Position numbers and translations under genes: made by a program. The notes below the pieces were generated by a model. It ran no database searches, was not told where the DNA came from, and worked only from the letters and a program-made list of their open reading frames with translations. DNA of 8,029 nt, taken from the NCBI GenBank assembly GCA_004173415.1, contig SEHC01000076.1, forward strand, positions 1 through 8,029. The letters are read 5' to 3'. Origin of the DNA: Lysobacteraceae bacterium (lineage in GTDB: Bacteria; Pseudomonadota; Gammaproteobacteria; Xanthomonadales; Xanthomonadaceae). Positions within the stretch are counted from its first letter, which is position 1, and each line of letters starts with the position of its first letter. Shown here in pieces: positions 6,630 to 8,029 of this stretch.

Positions 6630-7152
6630 GCCGGCGATCGACCCGCCGCGACAGGCAGGCGCCGTTCCGGGGGAGTGGCAGCTGAGGCCGATCGGCGTGG
6701 AGGACGACGCGGCCATGGCCGCCATCATCCGCACGGTGATGCCGGAATTCGGCGCGGTCGGATGCGGCTTCGCCATCAGCGATCCGGAAGTGGACTGGAT
6801 GAGCAAGGCCTACGCCGAGCCGCGCTCGGCCTATTTCGTGGTCGAACGCCAAGGCCGCGTGCTCGGCGGCGGCGGGGTGGCGCCCCTGGCCGGCGGCGAC
6901 GGCGACACCTGCGAGCTGCGCAAGATGTATTTCCTGGCCGGGGCCCGTGGCCTCGGGGCCGGCGCGGCGATGATGGCCCGCTGCCTGCAGGCCGCGCGCG
7001 GCTTCGGCTTCCGCCAGTGCTACCTGGAGACCCTGGGCGGCATGGACGCGGCCATGCGCCTGTACGAACGCAGCGGCTTCCGCCGCATCGATGCCCCGCT
7101 CGGCGCCACCGGCCACGGCGGCTGCAACACCTTCTACCTGCTTGACCTCTGA
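6622..7152 (+). CDS. GNAT-family N-acetyltransferase
   Basis: This 176-residue protein has a GNAT fold. After a short variable N-terminus comes WQLRPIGVEDDAAMAAIIR (from residue 19), then CELRKMYFLAGARGLGAG (97-114), containing the acetyl-CoA pyrophosphate-binding R/Q-x-x-G-x-G/A loop (RGLGAG, 109-114). LYERSGFRRI (147-156) is the usual C-terminal motif, with a Tyr (Tyr148) at the position often acting as general acid. It transfers acetyl from acetyl-CoA to an unknown amine; the sequence does not tell whether this is a protein or a small molecule. The ATG at 6622 has a GAGGAG site at 6606-6611 and overlaps the GGDEF-EAL stop by 8 nt; a GTG three codons earlier (6613) is less well placed. It appears to be the last gene of the operon. 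Acetyl-CoA, a product of liuE, is its likely donor. Confidence 0.88.
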   Translation: MAEPAIDPPRQAGAVPGEWQLRPIGVEDDAAMAAIIRTVMPEFGAVGCGFAISDPEVDWMSKAYAEPRSAYFVVERQGRVLGGGGVAPLAGGDGDTCELRKMYFLAGARGLGAGAAMMARCLQAARGFGFRQCYLETLGGMDAAMRLYERSGFRRIDAPLGATGHGGCNTFYLLDL

Positions 7153-7157
7153 CGCCG

Positions 7158-7221
7158 CAGCATCGCGACTGAAGAGGCCCCCGGAGCGATGCGGCTCCCA
7201 CGCCCCTGCGGCGCCTGTGGG
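7158..7221. repeat. REP-like palindromic element after the operon
   Basis: The block starts with GCATCGCGACTGAAG (7160-7174), which resembles one arm of REP elements I know from Pseudomonas and Xanthomonadaceae. GCATCGC (7160-7166) pairs with GCGATGC (7186-7192) over a 19-nt loop. An alternative hairpin is GGAGC (7183-7187) with GCTCC (7194-7198). CCCAC (7197-7201) faces GTGGG (7217-7221), like the GTGGG heads of REP pairs. No T-run follows, so it is not a standard intrinsic terminator, though it may protect the mRNA 3' end or slow transcription. It is probably a degenerate copy; the match to the family is from memory. Confidence 0.5.
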
Positions 7222-7243
7222 CGGGTGCTGGCGGCCGATGACG

Positions 7244-7249
7244 TAAAAT
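7244..7249 (+). promoter_or_regulatory. Possible -10 box (TAAAAT) for the downstream dehydrogenase
   Basis: TAAAAT matches the sigma-70 -10 consensus at five of six positions and is one of very few AT-rich hexamers in this GC-rich stretch. It lies 28 nt before the ATG at 7278, giving a leader of about 20 nt if transcription starts near 7256. No good -35 lies 16-18 nt upstream (GCGGGT region), so the promoter may be weak or activator-dependent. Confidence 0.35.
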
Positions 7250-7277
7250 GCCGCCCTCCCGGTCGATGGACTTCCGC

Positions 7278-8029
7278 ATGCAGCTTTCCGACACCCGCGC
7301 CCTGGTCACCGGCGGCGTCTCCGGCCTGGGTCTGGCCGTGGCCAGGCACCTGGTCGCCCATGGCGCCCGCGTCGCCCTGTTCGATGTCAACGACGACAAG
7401 GGCGCTGCCGCAGTTGCCGAACTGGGCGCAGACCGCGCCCGCTATTTCCGCACCGACGTCACCGACGAGGCCGGCGTGGTCGCGAGCGTGGCCGCGGCCA
7501 GCGAGTTCGTGGGTGGCCTCAACACGGCGATCAACTGCGCCGGCATCCTCGGCGCCGGGCGCGTGCTGGGCCGCGAAGCGCCGATGCCGCTCTCGACCTT
7601 CCAGGCCACGGTCATGGTCAACCTGGTCGGCAGCTTCAACGTGGCCAAGGCCGCGGCCAACCTGATCCAGCACGCCGCGGCCGGCGAAGACGGCGAGCGC
7701 GGCGTGATCATCAATACCGCCAGCGTGGCCGCCTACGAAGGACAGGTCGGCCAGGCCGCCTATTCGGCCTCCAAGGGCGGCGTGGTCGGCATGACCCTGC
7801 CGATGGCGCGCGAACTGTCGCGCTTCGGCATCCGCGTCATGACCATCGCCCCGGGCATCTTCTGGACGCCGATGGTCGACGGCATGAGCGAGGAAGTGCA
7901 GAAATCACTCGGCGCCTCGATCCCCTTCCCCGCCCGCCTCGGCAGGCCGGAGGAGTTCGCCGATACCGTCGCCTTCATCCTGCAGAACCGCTACCTCAAC
8001 GGCGAAACCATCCGCCTGGATGGCGCGGT
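7278..8029 (+). CDS. NAD-dependent short-chain dehydrogenase, HSD17B10-like 3-hydroxyacyl-CoA dehydrogenase, cut by window end
   Basis: The reading frame runs 250 codons to the window edge without a stop. It has the SDR cofactor motif TGGVSGLG (11-18), Asp36 at the end of the second strand (predicting NAD rather than NADP), NCAG (86-89), and the catalytic set Asn115, Ser149, Tyr162, Lys166. The segments ERGVIINTASVAAYEGQ, GQAAYSASKGG and RVMTIAPG closely resemble human HSD17B10 and its bacterial relatives, which oxidise 2-methyl-3-hydroxybutyryl-CoA (isoleucine degradation) and other 3-hydroxyacyl-CoAs. The family ends soon after NGETIRLDGA, so only about 5-12 residues should be missing. I start it at ATG 7278, which places the SDR strand at the usual distance; an in-frame ATG at 7266 adds four residues. 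Neither start has a strong ribosome site. It probably begins a new transcription unit after the REP-like element. Confidence 0.9.
   Translation, partial: MQLSDTRALVTGGVSGLGLAVARHLVAHGARVALFDVNDDKGAAAVAELGADRARYFRTDVTDEAGVVASVAAASEFVGGLNTAINCAGILGAGRVLGREAPMPLSTFQATVMVNLVGSFNVAKAAANLIQHAAAGEDGERGVIINTASVAAYEGQVGQAAYSASKGGVVGMTLPMARELSRFGIRVMTIAPGIFWTPMVDGMSEEVQKSLGASIPFPARLGRPEEFADTVAFILQNRYLNGETIRLDGA

Noticed and set aside
3891..6806. A 971-codon open frame on the minus strand covering the GGDEF-EAL gene
   Set aside because: It mirrors a clear plus-strand gene with conserved domains. Its translation is rich in Ala, Gly, His, Gln and Val without recognisable motifs, as expected from the complement of GC-biased codons.
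7153..7243. Intrinsic terminator after the acetyltransferase gene
   Set aside because: Hairpins are present but none is followed by a T-run, so I call only a REP-like repeat.
1..8029. CRISPR array, tRNA/rRNA gene, insertion sequence, phage or defence genes
   Set aside because: No spaced direct repeats, tRNA-like cloverleaf, transposase or phage motifs were seen; base composition and coding style are uniform across the window.

Overview
The window is GC-rich, almost wholly coding, and every gene I can support reads on the + strand. The gene families, the codon bias to G/C in third positions, the tight gene packing and a REP-like palindrome with GTGGG heads fit a high-GC gammaproteobacterium, most likely Xanthomonadaceae/Lysobacteraceae (Lysobacter, Luteimonas, Pseudoxanthomonas or Stenotrophomonas type). 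That placement is inference; no marker gene is present.

Positions 1-4023 hold the distal part of a leucine/isovalerate degradation (liu) operon in the usual order C-D-E: a 5'-truncated methylglutaconyl-CoA hydratase (liuC, 1-567), a small VOC/glyoxalase-fold protein (564-956), the biotin-containing alpha subunit of methylcrotonyl-CoA carboxylase (liuD, 961-2961) and hydroxymethylglutaryl-CoA lyase (liuE, 3130-4023). liuA (isovaleryl-CoA dehydrogenase) and liuB (carboxyltransferase subunit) would be expected just upstream, outside the window. Together these enzymes turn 3-methylcrotonyl-CoA into acetyl-CoA and acetoacetate.

Positions 4020-7152 hold two genes that are not leucine enzymes but are joined to the operon by overlapping start/stop codons: an 869-residue soluble protein with three PAS-like sensor regions, a GGDEF domain and an EAL domain (c-di-GMP turnover), and a GNAT-family acetyltransferase. 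The overlaps (ATGA at 564 and 4020, 8 nt at 6622) and the 4-nt gap before liuD suggest one polycistronic, translationally coupled unit. The only real break is the 168-nt gap before liuE, and most of its distal half is filled by a possible 25-codon leader ORF whose stop overlaps the liuE start.

Positions 7153-7277 are non-coding, with a REP-like palindromic element followed by a possible -10 box. A second transcription unit then begins with an NAD-dependent short-chain dehydrogenase closely resembling HSD17B10 / 2-methyl-3-hydroxybutyryl-CoA dehydrogenase (isoleucine and fatty-acid degradation), cut by the window end a few residues before its expected C-terminus.

The most interesting point is the coupling of a multi-PAS GGDEF-EAL protein, with departures from the EAL consensus and no GGDEF inhibitory site, to leucine catabolism. 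In this bacterial group isovaleryl-CoA also supplies branched fatty-acid precursors of DSF signals that act through c-di-GMP, so a regulatory link is conceivable but unproven.
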